NCBI GenBank assembly: GCA_017537405.1 | Contig: JAFYKU010000101.1 | Location: 1-12,448 of the forward strand | Length of the DNA stretch: 12,448 bases | Origin: Clostridia bacterium | GTDB taxonomy: Bacteria > Bacillota > Clostridia > Christensenellales > UBA1242 | Direction of reading: 5' to 3' | Shown here: positions 1 through 7,600 of the stretch, one piece after another | How the letters are laid out: the number at the start of each line of letters is the position of its first letter | Numbering within the stretch: position 1 is the stretch's first letter | Position numbers and translations under genes: made by a program | Notes under the pieces: generated by a model | What the model was told of the DNA's origin: nothing | Databases searched by the model: none | Seen by the model: only the letters and a program-made list of their open reading frames with translations

Positions 1-1014
1 GCTTGCATTTGTTTTTATTGTAACTGTTTCTGGAGTAAACCAACGCTCTGGAATTGTGCTTGCATTTGTATAGATAACTTGATTAGCAAATGCATTTTCG
101 GTGATATCAGTCACCGTGTCTGGAACAAATAAATTATCAACAGCGCGTTTACCCCACACCCAATCCGCAATCTTTGTTACGGAAGCAGGAATACTAGTAC
201 CGCAACCAGCTAGAATTAAAGTATCATTTTCCTCATTAGTTTTAGTTAACAAACAACTTGCTTCTGAGTCAAAGCAATATTTCGTGTTTGTATCAGATAT
301 AATAATATTGGTTAATTTTACCATTTCAGCGAATGCCTTACGAGCACTAAGATTCAACTCTACATCATCCGACAAATCCAATGTTTTGACATTTAAGCAA
401 TTCTCAAAACAATTTTCCGCTAACGCACCATTACTGTCCAAATCTACCGTTTCTAGCGATAGACAGTTCATAAAGGCACCTTCTTCGACAAATTCAACAG
501 TGGACGGTATTTGGATTGATTGCAAAGCAATACAATTCTTAAAAGCATATGCACCAATATTGGTTACATTTTTCCCCATAGTTACTGTCTGTAAATTCAC
601 ACAACCAGAAAAAGCGCCCTTTTTTGTTTCCGCGTTACCCAAAATATTGGTAACACTATCTGGGATTTTAACTTCTGTTAAATTACCATGATTTGTAAAA
701 GCCGTTTCCGCTAAAACAGTCACAGGATAAATTTTATTATTTTCGCCGGTAATAGTCGCTGGAATCTCACATTTTGTCGCTTCATAATTATAAAATTCCA
801 AAATAACAGCAGTATCATTTTCTAAACGAAAATTAAATTCCCGAGCATTACTATTTTGATTTTTACGAATTCCTTTATAACCAATTAACACATAGGCACA
901 AAGTCCTGCGACGATAATTAAAAGAACAATAGAAAGAAACGACATTAAACCTCTAACTGTCGCTGTATTGCTTTTAATGTATGTCTTTGGAGTTTCTTCT
1001 TGCCTTGTGTTCAT
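1..1014 (-). CDS. Membrane-anchored BspA-type leucine-rich repeat protein (N-terminal part, runs off the left edge)
   Basis: An open frame of 338 codons starts at ATG 1014 and has no stop before base 1, so the C-terminus is missing. Residues 1-22 are polar and mixed-charge. Residues 23-46 form one hydrophobic segment (SFLSIVLLIIVAGLCAYVLI), best read as an uncleaved N-terminal anchor, since no lipobox or clear signal-peptidase site is visible. From about residue 97 the protein has BspA/LRR_5 repeats with the pattern 'AF.NC..L..V.IP..V..I', for example GAFSGCVNLQTVTM, AYAFKNCIALQSIQIP and GAFMNCLSLETVDL, followed by a typical non-LRR insert near 250-285 (DTLILAG...SIPASVTKIADWVWG). The family is known from surface adhesins and secreted proteins of gut and oral bacteria, and the exact ligand cannot be predicted. 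The gene lies 10 bases after the DUF1828-like gene with a good Shine-Dalgarno, so it is probably the last or a late gene of that operon. Confidence 0.9.
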   Translation of the reverse strand, partial: MNTRQEETPKTYIKSNTATVRGLMSFLSIVLLIIVAGLCAYVLIGYKGIRKNQNSNAREFNFRLENDTAVILEFYNYEATKCEIPATITGENNKIYPVTVLAETAFTNHGNLTEVKIPDSVTNILGNAETKKGAFSGCVNLQTVTMGKNVTNIGAYAFKNCIALQSIQIPSTVEFVEEGAFMNCLSLETVDLDSNGALAENCFENCLNVKTLDLSDDVELNLSARKAFAEMVKLTNIIISDTNTKYCFDSEASCLLTKTNEENDTLILAGCGTSIPASVTKIADWVWGKRAVDNLFVPDTVTDITENAFANQVIYTNASTIPERWFTPETVTIKTNAS

Positions 1015-1020
1015 TTATTA

Positions 1021-1027
1021 CCCCTTA
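1021..1027 (-). promoter_or_regulatory. Ribosome binding site of the left LRR gene, overlapping the upstream stop codon
   Basis: On the minus strand TAAGGGG ends 6 bases before ATG 1014. Its TAA is the stop codon of the DUF1828-like gene. This supports ATG 1014 as the start and suggests translational coupling of the two genes. Confidence 0.7.
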
Positions 1028-1411
1028 AACATAGAAAATCTTCATGTTTAACATAAATGATATTGCTTGAATTAAATAAGATAAATTCATATGAATGTTC
1101 TTTGGGGTACAATCAATAATAATATTGTTTCCTTCCTTGCGACAGCCATATTGTTTTAAAATAGCAACCAAGTTTTTAATAACATCTGGCTCGGACAATT
1201 CAAAAATTTGGTCCAACTCTTTTAAGGTCGCACCTTCATCACTTAAATAAAATCTTCCGTCATTGGTAACAATTAAATAAATTTCATACAACCCTGAACC
1301 AACTTTGTACATAGGAACAGCAATCGGATATTTTTGGTTGCTAATTTTACCAACCTTAATTTTATCTCGGAAAAACTTTTCTAATTGTTCTTCTAGTTTC
1401 ATATGTAACAT
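1025..1411 (-). CDS. Small DUF1828-like protein of unknown function
   Basis: The protein has 128 residues and is soluble, with no signal peptide or membrane segment. An N-terminal helix (about 4-20) precedes a beta region holding a stretch at 43-67 (IYLIVTNDGRFYLSDEGATLKELD). This resembles the 'displayed ligand / DDGxTLxDL' signature of the DUF1828 family, and the match is by pattern memory only. The second half (75-128) alternates a helix, the segment NNIIIDCTP and a hydrophobic helix. No catalytic motif is recognised. The frame is given from its first ATG (1411), but ATG 1402 (residue 4) is at least as likely, because a near-consensus promoter would start transcription about there and its -10 box covers the first ATG. 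Neither start has a Shine-Dalgarno. It lies 15 bases after the nucleoside phosphorylase and 10 bases before the LRR gene. The CDS is solid; the family is tentative. Confidence 0.8.
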   Translation of the reverse strand: MLHMKLEEQLEKFFRDKIKVGKISNQKYPIAVPMYKVGSGLYEIYLIVTNDGRFYLSDEGATLKELDQIFELSEPDVIKNLVAILKQYGCRKEGNNIIIDCTPKNIHMNLSYLIQAISFMLNMKIFYV

Positions 1412-1438
1412 TATATACTAATTTAGCTATAATTTCAA
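1410..1438 (-). promoter_or_regulatory. Near-consensus sigma-70/sigma-A promoter upstream of the DUF1828-like gene
   Basis: Minus-strand -35 TTGAAA (1438-1433, 5 of 6 to consensus), a 17-base spacer, and -10 TATAAT (1415-1410, 6 of 6). The expected start of transcription is at about 1403-1402, which coincides with the in-frame ATG at 1402, giving a leaderless message. The -35 lies inside the last codons of the phosphorylase gene, so the DUF1828-like and LRR genes could be expressed independently of it. This is seen by eye and is not experimentally supported. Confidence 0.55.
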
Positions 1439-2275
1439 AACACATTTTACCGCTAAATCAAAAAGGTGTTCGCGCATATCGTTGCGTGCATGCCAGTTGC
1501 GATAGTCCCACCCTTCCTTATGAACTAAGTCACCAGCATACAGTAATACCGCACAATCCAAACCTTTAAATTCTGCCACAGCGTAATAAGCTGCGCATTC
1601 CATTTCGACTGTTACACAACCTTCTTGGCGGCGCATTTCAACTTTATCCGGTGTTTCCCGAAACGAAGCATCAGTTGTCCATGTTTTAATTTCAATAAAA
1701 TCTTCCTTTTCAGCTTGCAAACATTGCACCATTTTTTGTCGTACACTTTCTTTGATTGCGACTTCACGAGCTGGTGGTAAATAATGATAACTGGTACCTT
1801 CATCACGCACAGCTGCAGTTGCTAAAAGAATTTTTTCTCCCGTAATAGAATCGTCTAAAGTACCAGCACCGCCGCAGACTACAAATTTTTCCACACCCAT
1901 TGCTGATAAAATTTCCATCATTCGTGCAGCTTGTGGAGCACCTAGCGGGCACAAAAGAATAAAAATAGATTCACTTCCTGTGTTTAATTGATACACTTCT
2001 GGGCGTTTACCTTCAATGCGTAGTTTAAAGGCTTGGAATATTTTATAACTAGTTTCCATTTTCACAACAACATCTTGAAAATAAGTAATTAAGCAACGCT
2101 TAATTTTTGAACGCTGTGGATAAATATCAGTTTTTACTTTGGTAATTGAAGCTTTATTTGGATCATATTCCAAAATTGGATACGATTGTTTTTCAATTTT
2201 GTTACTGTGTTTTTTTACAACAACACGCTCTTCACTGTTTGCTGTTAACATATCATATTTGTGTTCTTCTGTCAT
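1427..2275 (-). CDS. Nucleoside phosphorylase (uridine phosphorylase-like, COG2820 type)
   Basis: The protein has 282 residues. It belongs to the PNP/UDP phosphorylase family, which splits nucleosides with phosphate into free base and (deoxy)ribose-1-phosphate in cytoplasmic nucleoside salvage. Visible signatures are PILEYDPNKA (33-42), the CGGAGTLDDSITGEK glycine-rich segment (134-148), RDEGTSYHYLPP (157-168), TWTTDASFRET (198-208), and the ribose-binding EMECAAYYAVAEF (224-236, Glu-Met-Glu core). This combination is typical of the uridine-phosphorylase-like COG2820 group rather than of MTA/SAH nucleosidase, although substrate choice cannot be fixed from sequence. About 30 polar, lysine-rich residues precede the usual family start. 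They are included because an AAAGG Shine-Dalgarno-like motif (2292-2288) lies 12 bases before ATG 2275. The stop is TAG, the only non-TAA stop among the complete genes here. It is likely the first gene of a minus-strand operon with the DUF1828-like and LRR genes. Confidence 0.92.
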   Translation of the reverse strand: MTEEHKYDMLTANSEERVVVKKHSNKIEKQSYPILEYDPNKASITKVKTDIYPQRSKIKRCLITYFQDVVVKMETSYKIFQAFKLRIEGKRPEVYQLNTGSESIFILLCPLGAPQAARMMEILSAMGVEKFVVCGGAGTLDDSITGEKILLATAAVRDEGTSYHYLPPAREVAIKESVRQKMVQCLQAEKEDFIEIKTWTTDASFRETPDKVEMRRQEGCVTVEMECAAYYAVAEFKGLDCAVLLYAGDLVHKEGWDYRNWHARNDMREHLFDLAVKCVLKL

Positions 2276-2304
2276 GTAAAAATGTTACCTTTCTACCTTA
2301 TTTT

Positions 2305-3111
2305 TTGCAAGCATATTTATATTTAGTGACTGCTTTCTTACAAAACTTTTTAAATGCGGGCCAAGATGGTTTGCAATTAATCGCGACAGCAGTCTTGCCT
2401 GTACTTTTCCCATTTTTCGTCATAACAACATTAATAATTAATTTAACCAAAAGTGCGCAACCATGGTTAGTCACTCTGCTCTCATATATATCTGGTTATC
2501 CAAACGGAGCAAGATTAACGCAATCACTCTATTTAGAAAATCGCCTAAATCTACAACAAGCGCAACAACTATCGATTATAACATCAACCCCCAGTCCAAT
2601 TTTTGTTATAGCCACAACCGGCATTGTTTTATTAAGAAATCTTAAATTGGGGTGCATAATATTTCTTTGTTCTATTCTTAGCGCATTAATTAATGGCTGG
2701 TTATGGAAACCACAACAAACGAACTCACCAAAACAAATTGCCCTTAGTTTAAAAAAAGAAGCAACTGACTCCACACATTTCTTTCAAAACTTTAGCAATT
2801 CCCTTAACAGTGCAACGAATGCGATGGTTAATGTTTGTGGAGTAATTTTGTTTTTCTATATCTGCGCACGGTTAATTAAACTACCGCCCTTACTTGCTGG
2901 ACTATTAGAAATGACAACGGGTGTTGCCACAACGACAAACCCATTTCTTGTACAATTTTTTGTAACTTTTGGCGGTTTTTCTGTCGCAATGCAACAACAA
3001 GTTTTCCTGCAAAGTTTTAAAGTTAAATTTAGTTTTTATCTTACATATAAATTCACACACGGAATTTTAGCATGCGCGTTACTTGCTTTACACCTGTTAT
3101 TTTTGAATTAA
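2305..3111 (+). CDS. YlbJ-like / nucleoside-recognition (Gate) domain membrane protein, short form
   Basis: A polytopic membrane protein of about 268 residues from TTG 2305. Family-like motifs in order are LPVLFPFFVITTLI, SGYPNGARL, TPSPIFVIATTGIVL, a hydrophilic loop (WKPQQTNSPKQ), then AMVNVCGVILFFYI, LLEMTTGV, FGGFSVAMQQQVF and a C-terminal helix. This order matches the sporulation integral membrane protein YlbJ and related Gate-domain proteins. Typical YlbJ is about 400 residues, so this is clearly shorter. The family's transported substrate is not established, and presence here does not prove sporulation. rsmD next door echoes the ylbH(rsmD)-ylbI-ylbJ neighbourhood of Bacillus, without coaD. 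The start is uncertain. The frame stays open back to ATG 2146, but that part lies antisense to the phosphorylase. TTG 2305 and GTG 2326 are alternatives without a Shine-Dalgarno, and ATG 2282 is in another frame, separated by a T6 run. Confidence 0.78.
   Translation: MQAYLYLVTAFLQNFLNAGQDGLQLIATAVLPVLFPFFVITTLIINLTKSAQPWLVTLLSYISGYPNGARLTQSLYLENRLNLQQAQQLSIITSTPSPIFVIATTGIVLLRNLKLGCIIFLCSILSALINGWLWKPQQTNSPKQIALSLKKEATDSTHFFQNFSNSLNSATNAMVNVCGVILFFYICARLIKLPPLLAGLLEMTTGVATTTNPFLVQFFVTFGGFSVAMQQQVFLQSFKVKFSFYLTYKFTHGILACALLALHLLFLN
2316..2343 (-). promoter_or_regulatory. Putative promoter of the nucleoside phosphorylase operon
   Basis: Minus-strand -35 TTGTAA (2343-2338, 4 of 6), a 16-base spacer, and -10 TATAAA (2321-2316, 5 of 6). 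Transcription would start near 2309 and leave a leader of about 34 bases containing the AAAGG motif. It overlaps the presumed N-terminal codons of the divergent ylbJ-like gene, so the two genes may interfere with each other. Sequence match only. Confidence 0.4.
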
Positions 3112-3588
3112 ATAAATCCAAGCTCGACCATAACGGCGTGCATCAATTATTTGCTCATGTCTAAACTCGCGGTCGGTTTCAAAAACGATTAACCCATGCT
3201 TAATTGCTTCAATAGCTTGTTCTCCATAATTACTGCCATATGGTGGATCTAAAAAAATTAAATCATAATCACCATCAATAGCCGCCAAAAATTCTTTTTT
3301 TGTTACACAACAATTTCGCCAAGTTTGACCTATATTCTTTTTTATAACATTCATTGCCATTACATCATGGTCATTAAAATGTACATAGCTTGCCCCACGC
3401 GATAAACATTCAATTCCATAAGAGCCTGTACCAGCAAACAAATCCAATACTCGAATCCCATGAAAATCGATCAAATTACTTAACAGATTAAAAACATTCT
3501 CTTTAACGCGGTCCGTTGTTGGACGCGTCTTATCGGCGTAATATTCAACTAATTTCTTTCCACGATGAGTTCCTGCAATTATCCGCAT
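3097..3588 (-). CDS. rsmD: 16S rRNA (guanine(966)-N(2))-methyltransferase RsmD
   Basis: The protein has 163 residues and transfers a methyl group from S-adenosylmethionine to the N2 of G966 in 16S rRNA during 30S assembly. The N-terminal RsmD signature is clear: MRIIAGTHRGKKL (1-13) and TRPTTDRVKENVFNLL (21-36). The SAM-binding loop is VLDLFAGTGSYGIE (47-60), an acidic strand end follows at FNDHD (71-75), and the catalytic N-methyltransferase tetrapeptide DPPY is at 114-117 in LIFLDPPYG. It is somewhat shorter than the roughly 180-200 residues usual for RsmD, with the loss in the region after DPPY, but no core motif is missing. The ATG start matches the family N-terminus exactly yet has no Shine-Dalgarno. 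Its 3' end overlaps the convergent ylbJ-like gene by 15 bases, and its start is 20 bases from the divergent alr start. Confidence 0.93.
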   Translation of the reverse strand: MRIIAGTHRGKKLVEYYADKTRPTTDRVKENVFNLLSNLIDFHGIRVLDLFAGTGSYGIECLSRGASYVHFNDHDVMAMNVIKKNIGQTWRNCCVTKKEFLAAIDGDYDLIFLDPPYGSNYGEQAIEAIKHGLIVFETDREFRHEQIIDARRYGRAWIYLIQK

Positions 3589-3593
3589 GATAA

Positions 3594-3623
3594 ATCATAT
3601 ATCAAACTATGTTATCTGTTCAA
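3594..3623 (-). promoter_or_regulatory. Putative leaderless promoter of rsmD
   Basis: Minus-strand -35 TTGAAC (3623-3618, 4 of 6), an 18-base spacer, and -10 TATGAT (3599-3594, 5 of 6). The predicted transcription start is within a base or two of the rsmD ATG at 3588, which fits the absence of a Shine-Dalgarno. The -35 lies inside the first codons of alr on the other strand. Confidence 0.4.
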
Positions 3624-4637
3624 GTTAATTTCCGCACAATATTAAAAAATGTTGCGACTATCAAAAAGCATTTAAAGCCCGGCACAAAATTTTGCGCTGT
3701 CGTAAAATCAAACGCCTATGGTCTCGGCTTAAAACGCATCAGTAAATTACTTGCCCCACATGTAGATTGTTTCGCTGTCGCCACATTGAATGAAGCAATT
3801 GAACTAAGACAGAACGGAATCACGCAAGACATTTTACTGTTTGGAATTTGTGAAAACATAAACACAGCCATAAAAAATGACATTATTATCACTGTGGAGA
3901 GTAGCTACCAAGCCAAACTTTTACACAAGAAAAAACTTCACCCGCGAATCCATCTAGCGGTTAACACTGGCATGAATCGCTTTGGCATATCTTCTGTGCA
4001 TGAATTACGCGAAACACTGCAAATCTTAAAGCACGACCGCATAGAAGGCGTTTACACGCATTTAGCTTTTGAAAGTGACAATCTAGACGCAGTGCAACAG
4101 GCATTAACACGATTTAAAAAGTATACAAGTATTTGTCAAAAGCACTTTCCATATATACTTGTCCATGCAGGTTGCAGCGGTGTTGTTTCGTACCGCCCTG
4201 CTCACTTTGATATGATACGAATCGGCAAAGCTTTGTATGGAGGAATCCCTGAAACGAAAACTGCATTAACTGTCACTTCACAAATTGTTGCAGTACAGAA
4301 AATTAAAGAAGGCATGACAATCGGATACAATGGCACTTACACTGCATCGCGGCCAACTGTCATTGGTATTGTACGCACTGGATATGCAGAAGGAATTCCC
4401 ATGCAACTTAGTAACACTGCTACAGTTCTTATAGCAAAACAATCATGTCCAATTATCGGTCGTATTTGTATGGATTATTGTTTTATTGATGTCAGCAAAG
4501 TTACCAATCCACTGAACAAACTGGTGACATTTGTTTGTCAAAAACAGAAGCAAACATTACTCGACATGGCACAAAAAGCACAGATGGTTACATGCGATTT
4601 ATTATTGAATATAACTCGTAAACAAAACTTTAACTAA
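3609..4637 (+). CDS. alr: Alanine racemase (PLP-dependent)
   Basis: The protein has 342 residues, slightly short for Alr (usually about 360-390). It interconverts L- and D-alanine in the cytoplasm to supply D-Ala for peptidoglycan. The PLP-binding lysine is K33 in AVVKSNAYGLG (30-40), where the family usually has AVVKANAYGHG. Other signatures are NTGMNRFG (119-126, substrate-side Arg 124), RIGKALYG (204-211, Arg contacting the PLP ring), the catalytic tyrosine Y259 in RTGYAEG (256-262; most homologues have GYADG), and IGRICMDY (283-290, Met-Asp lining the active-site entrance). All catalytic residues are present, so activity is expected. ATG 3609 fits the family N-terminus but has no Shine-Dalgarno, and no convincing promoter was found in the 20-base gap to rsmD. 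The last 8 bases overlap the end of the convergent giant surface-protein gene. A peptidoglycan precursor enzyme implies a walled bacterium. Confidence 0.95.
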   Translation: MLSVQVNFRTILKNVATIKKHLKPGTKFCAVVKSNAYGLGLKRISKLLAPHVDCFAVATLNEAIELRQNGITQDILLFGICENINTAIKNDIIITVESSYQAKLLHKKKLHPRIHLAVNTGMNRFGISSVHELRETLQILKHDRIEGVYTHLAFESDNLDAVQQALTRFKKYTSICQKHFPYILVHAGCSGVVSYRPAHFDMIRIGKALYGGIPETKTALTVTSQIVAVQKIKEGMTIGYNGTYTASRPTVIGIVRTGYAEGIPMQLSNTATVLIAKQSCPIIGRICMDYCFIDVSKVTNPLNKLVTFVCQKQKQTLLDMAQKAQMVTCDLLLNITRKQNFN

Positions 4638-7600
4638 CAAATAAATAACGATTTAATGGTCGATTTTCAGGTTTAAATGCCTGGTTCCAAGCCGATACAT
4701 TATTAACATAAACATAGACAGAATGATTAATTGTATTATCAAAAGCATTCATATCCACATTGATAGTCTTTACATAACTATTGTTATGCTTCATATAAAT
4801 TTTATCAATACTATTATGTAAAAAACTAAATGCATTAGCATTAATTTTCACATCTGCATTTGTAAAGCGTAATGTACATTTTAAATTTGGATTGTTGACA
4901 CTTCCAGCATTGACAAACGCGTACCCAGCAATTGAGCTTTCATTAAAAATATAATCGTTTGCATTACCGGTATAATAAACATATAGCAACTTTCCTTTCC
5001 AAACAATACGATTAATTCGTTGTCCATTACTATCACGAACATCATTAATATTAGTATTCATAAAGATACCATCACCGACAGTAACAAAATTATTATTACC
5101 ATTCTTTCCGTCAGACAAAATTAAATCGATTAAAGCATTAGAAACCATGCTTTTATCGTCACGGAATACAAAGTTGCCAATACTGTTGATTGCGGGTAAA
5201 TCCACACTTTCTTGAAATTTTACTTCAACAAGATTTATACATGACTGAAATGCACGCTCTTGCAATGTTTTTAACGCGACTGGTAATACTAAATTTGTGA
5301 TAGATTCATTATTAGCAAATGCCTCACGACCAATCGTTAATTGTTTTTCACCCAACGCTTGTTTAGCATTGTAAACTATTCCCCTTGATTTATGAACAAA
5401 GACAAGTTTTTTTATATTAACACATTTGAAAGCCATTTGTTCAATTTCACTTACAGCCCCACCGATAACAACTTCTGACAGACTAGTACTTTTTAATGTA
5501 TTTGAAAAGGCATTAGCTTTAATCGTAGAAACAGGCAACATAAAGCCATTGTAATATTTCGCAAAAGGAATATTCAAACTTGTAATTGTGGTATTTGCAA
5601 CGCCAGTCACAGCATATGTTTTATCATTTAAAAGTTCATAAACAAGATTAGAAGTAACTTTTTCGTAAAGTGCATAATATTTATAAATTTTGCTGCCATC
5701 TAAGTAATTGACAACTCCACTATTTAATTCGGTCTTAGCTGTCTTATTAGGTAATATGCGGTCTTTAATATCAACATTATTCCACATTAAGCTGTCAAAA
5801 TCATTTGGTGTAGTTGGTGAAGTTTTCCAACCAATGAATTGATAAGTATCACCTTCTGGTGTGGTAAAATCTTTATTTACACCCGGCAAATAAATATTAC
5901 CAAGGTAATTATAGTATTTGATTAAATCATCCAATGTATATTGAGTACCAAAACTATCAACAAACGAATTTGGAAAATAAGATACATTTGTTGTTCCATC
6001 AAATATATAGAACTGAACTGGATAATATTGCCAGCAATCTGACCTAGATGCGTCAAACCTTACGGTAAATTTATCACCCTGTATTGCTTCACTAATACCA
6101 ACTTTATAAGTCTCGCCTACATAGAAGAAATTATTTGTATCTGTTACATTCCATCCGACAAACTGGCACCACTCTTTATCAAACTTAAAATTATTATTGT
6201 TTTGCGCGTCAAAAACTTTAAAAGTTTGACCATAAACATATTCAACTATCTCATCTTGTCCGTTGAAACTGAAAACAAAATTTTTTTTGTAGGATTGAAT
6301 AAAAGGATTTTCGTAATCATTCTTATAAATATTATTTACATTAATAAAAACAGGAATATTATTTGGAACACCCAAAATCCCACGCAAGTCGATTTTTTCA
6401 TTTTCAGCCATGACGCAATTAATATTGTTCCAATCACATGCCATTAAAGCGTATGGTTCAATTTTTTGGACAGACTTTTCGAAATACAAATTCCCCTTTA
6501 AATAATCTAATTTCACTTTATCTAACTTCACTGTCGGAATTACATACATTACATGAGTTAGAGCATTTGGGTAGCTCATGTCGTCGACATAATAGACAAT
6601 GCTATCTTGTACAAAGGCATATCTTGTGCGCGTGGTTGTGTCGTCCCCAAATGTAACAGTTTCTAGATGATTTAAAGTACCCGCAAAAGCTTGTGCCGAA
6701 ATGTTTATTTTTTGAGATGATTGTTGACTTGACGGTAGGATAATATGCGACATTTCACCATTAAAGATTGCATAATCTTCAATCGTAAATTCTTGATCTA
6801 CTTCTAAATTAAAACCAAGGTTAAGTTTTGATAAACGCAGATCGGACAAAGCATATGACGCAATGCGTTTAATAGAAAGATTGTTTAAAAGATTAAACAA
6901 TTCATCCGAATTCAAATTAATATGACTAGGTACGCCATAAAGAAAAGTACAATCTTGGCTAACCAATAGACCTTTCGTACTAGACACATAATCATATTTG
7001 CTGCTGGGATTAAGGACTTCACTTAAAGAATCGTCATTGATAACGCGATAACCTTTTTGCACACGATAAGCTTCAAATTGGTTGCCAATAACTGGACTTC
7101 CGGTAATTGATAAATTATCACTAATATAAAATTCTTTAATTGTATTACATTGGATTGCGCGTGGTTCCAAAACTATATTTCCGGTAGCTGGTAAAATTAC
7201 CCTTACTTCTCGGTTACTATTTATAATCACTTGTCCTGCACTTAAAGTGTAACTTCCACTAGGGAATGCAACAATGTCAACATTTTCATTAACTAAAATT
7301 GATTGTTTAATATTTTTGATTCCTAAAACGATGTAACCTTCAATGTTTTCAATTTTATCATTTAAATTACAATAACATGGTTCAAATTCTAAATCAAAAT
7401 CAATAGCTGGTAAATATTCCCCTGGGAACCACAATTTACTTTCAAAATAGACCTTTACTGGATCACCAGCAGGTTTATTAGGAACAGATGCTTTCCAACC
7501 AATAAATGCGCGAGTTGTTTGATAATTTACCAGTGCTGTATGATCTAAAACGGAGTTTCCATATGCAGCAAAAAACTCTGAATTAACATCGACCGTGCTA

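Noticed and set aside
101..691. Plus-strand open frame of 196 codons
   Set aside because: Fully antisense to the left LRR protein frame, which has clear repeats and a Shine-Dalgarno. The plus-strand translation shows no domain and only mirrors the repeat periodicity.
2146..2304. Upstream extension of the ylbJ-like frame to ATG 2146
   Set aside because: It runs antisense through the conserved N-terminus of the nucleoside phosphorylase and would add a Cys/His-rich stretch not seen in YlbJ proteins.
3588..3604. Inverted repeat TGATA-N7-TATCA between rsmD and alr as an operator
   Set aside because: Only five bases per arm in very AT-rich DNA; easily due to chance and overlaps the rsmD start codon.
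4600..4670. Possible intrinsic terminators at the convergent junctions (also near 3090-3140)
   Set aside because: No GC-rich hairpin followed by a T run could be found on either strand.
4630..4700. C-terminal cell-wall sorting signal of the giant protein
   Set aside because: The last 30 residues contain no LPxTG-like motif, hydrophobic helix or basic tail.
6281..6288. T8 run inside the giant gene as a possible frameshift
   Set aside because: The frame carries sensible LRR_5 upstream and Flg_new-like sequence downstream without a break, so no shift is needed.
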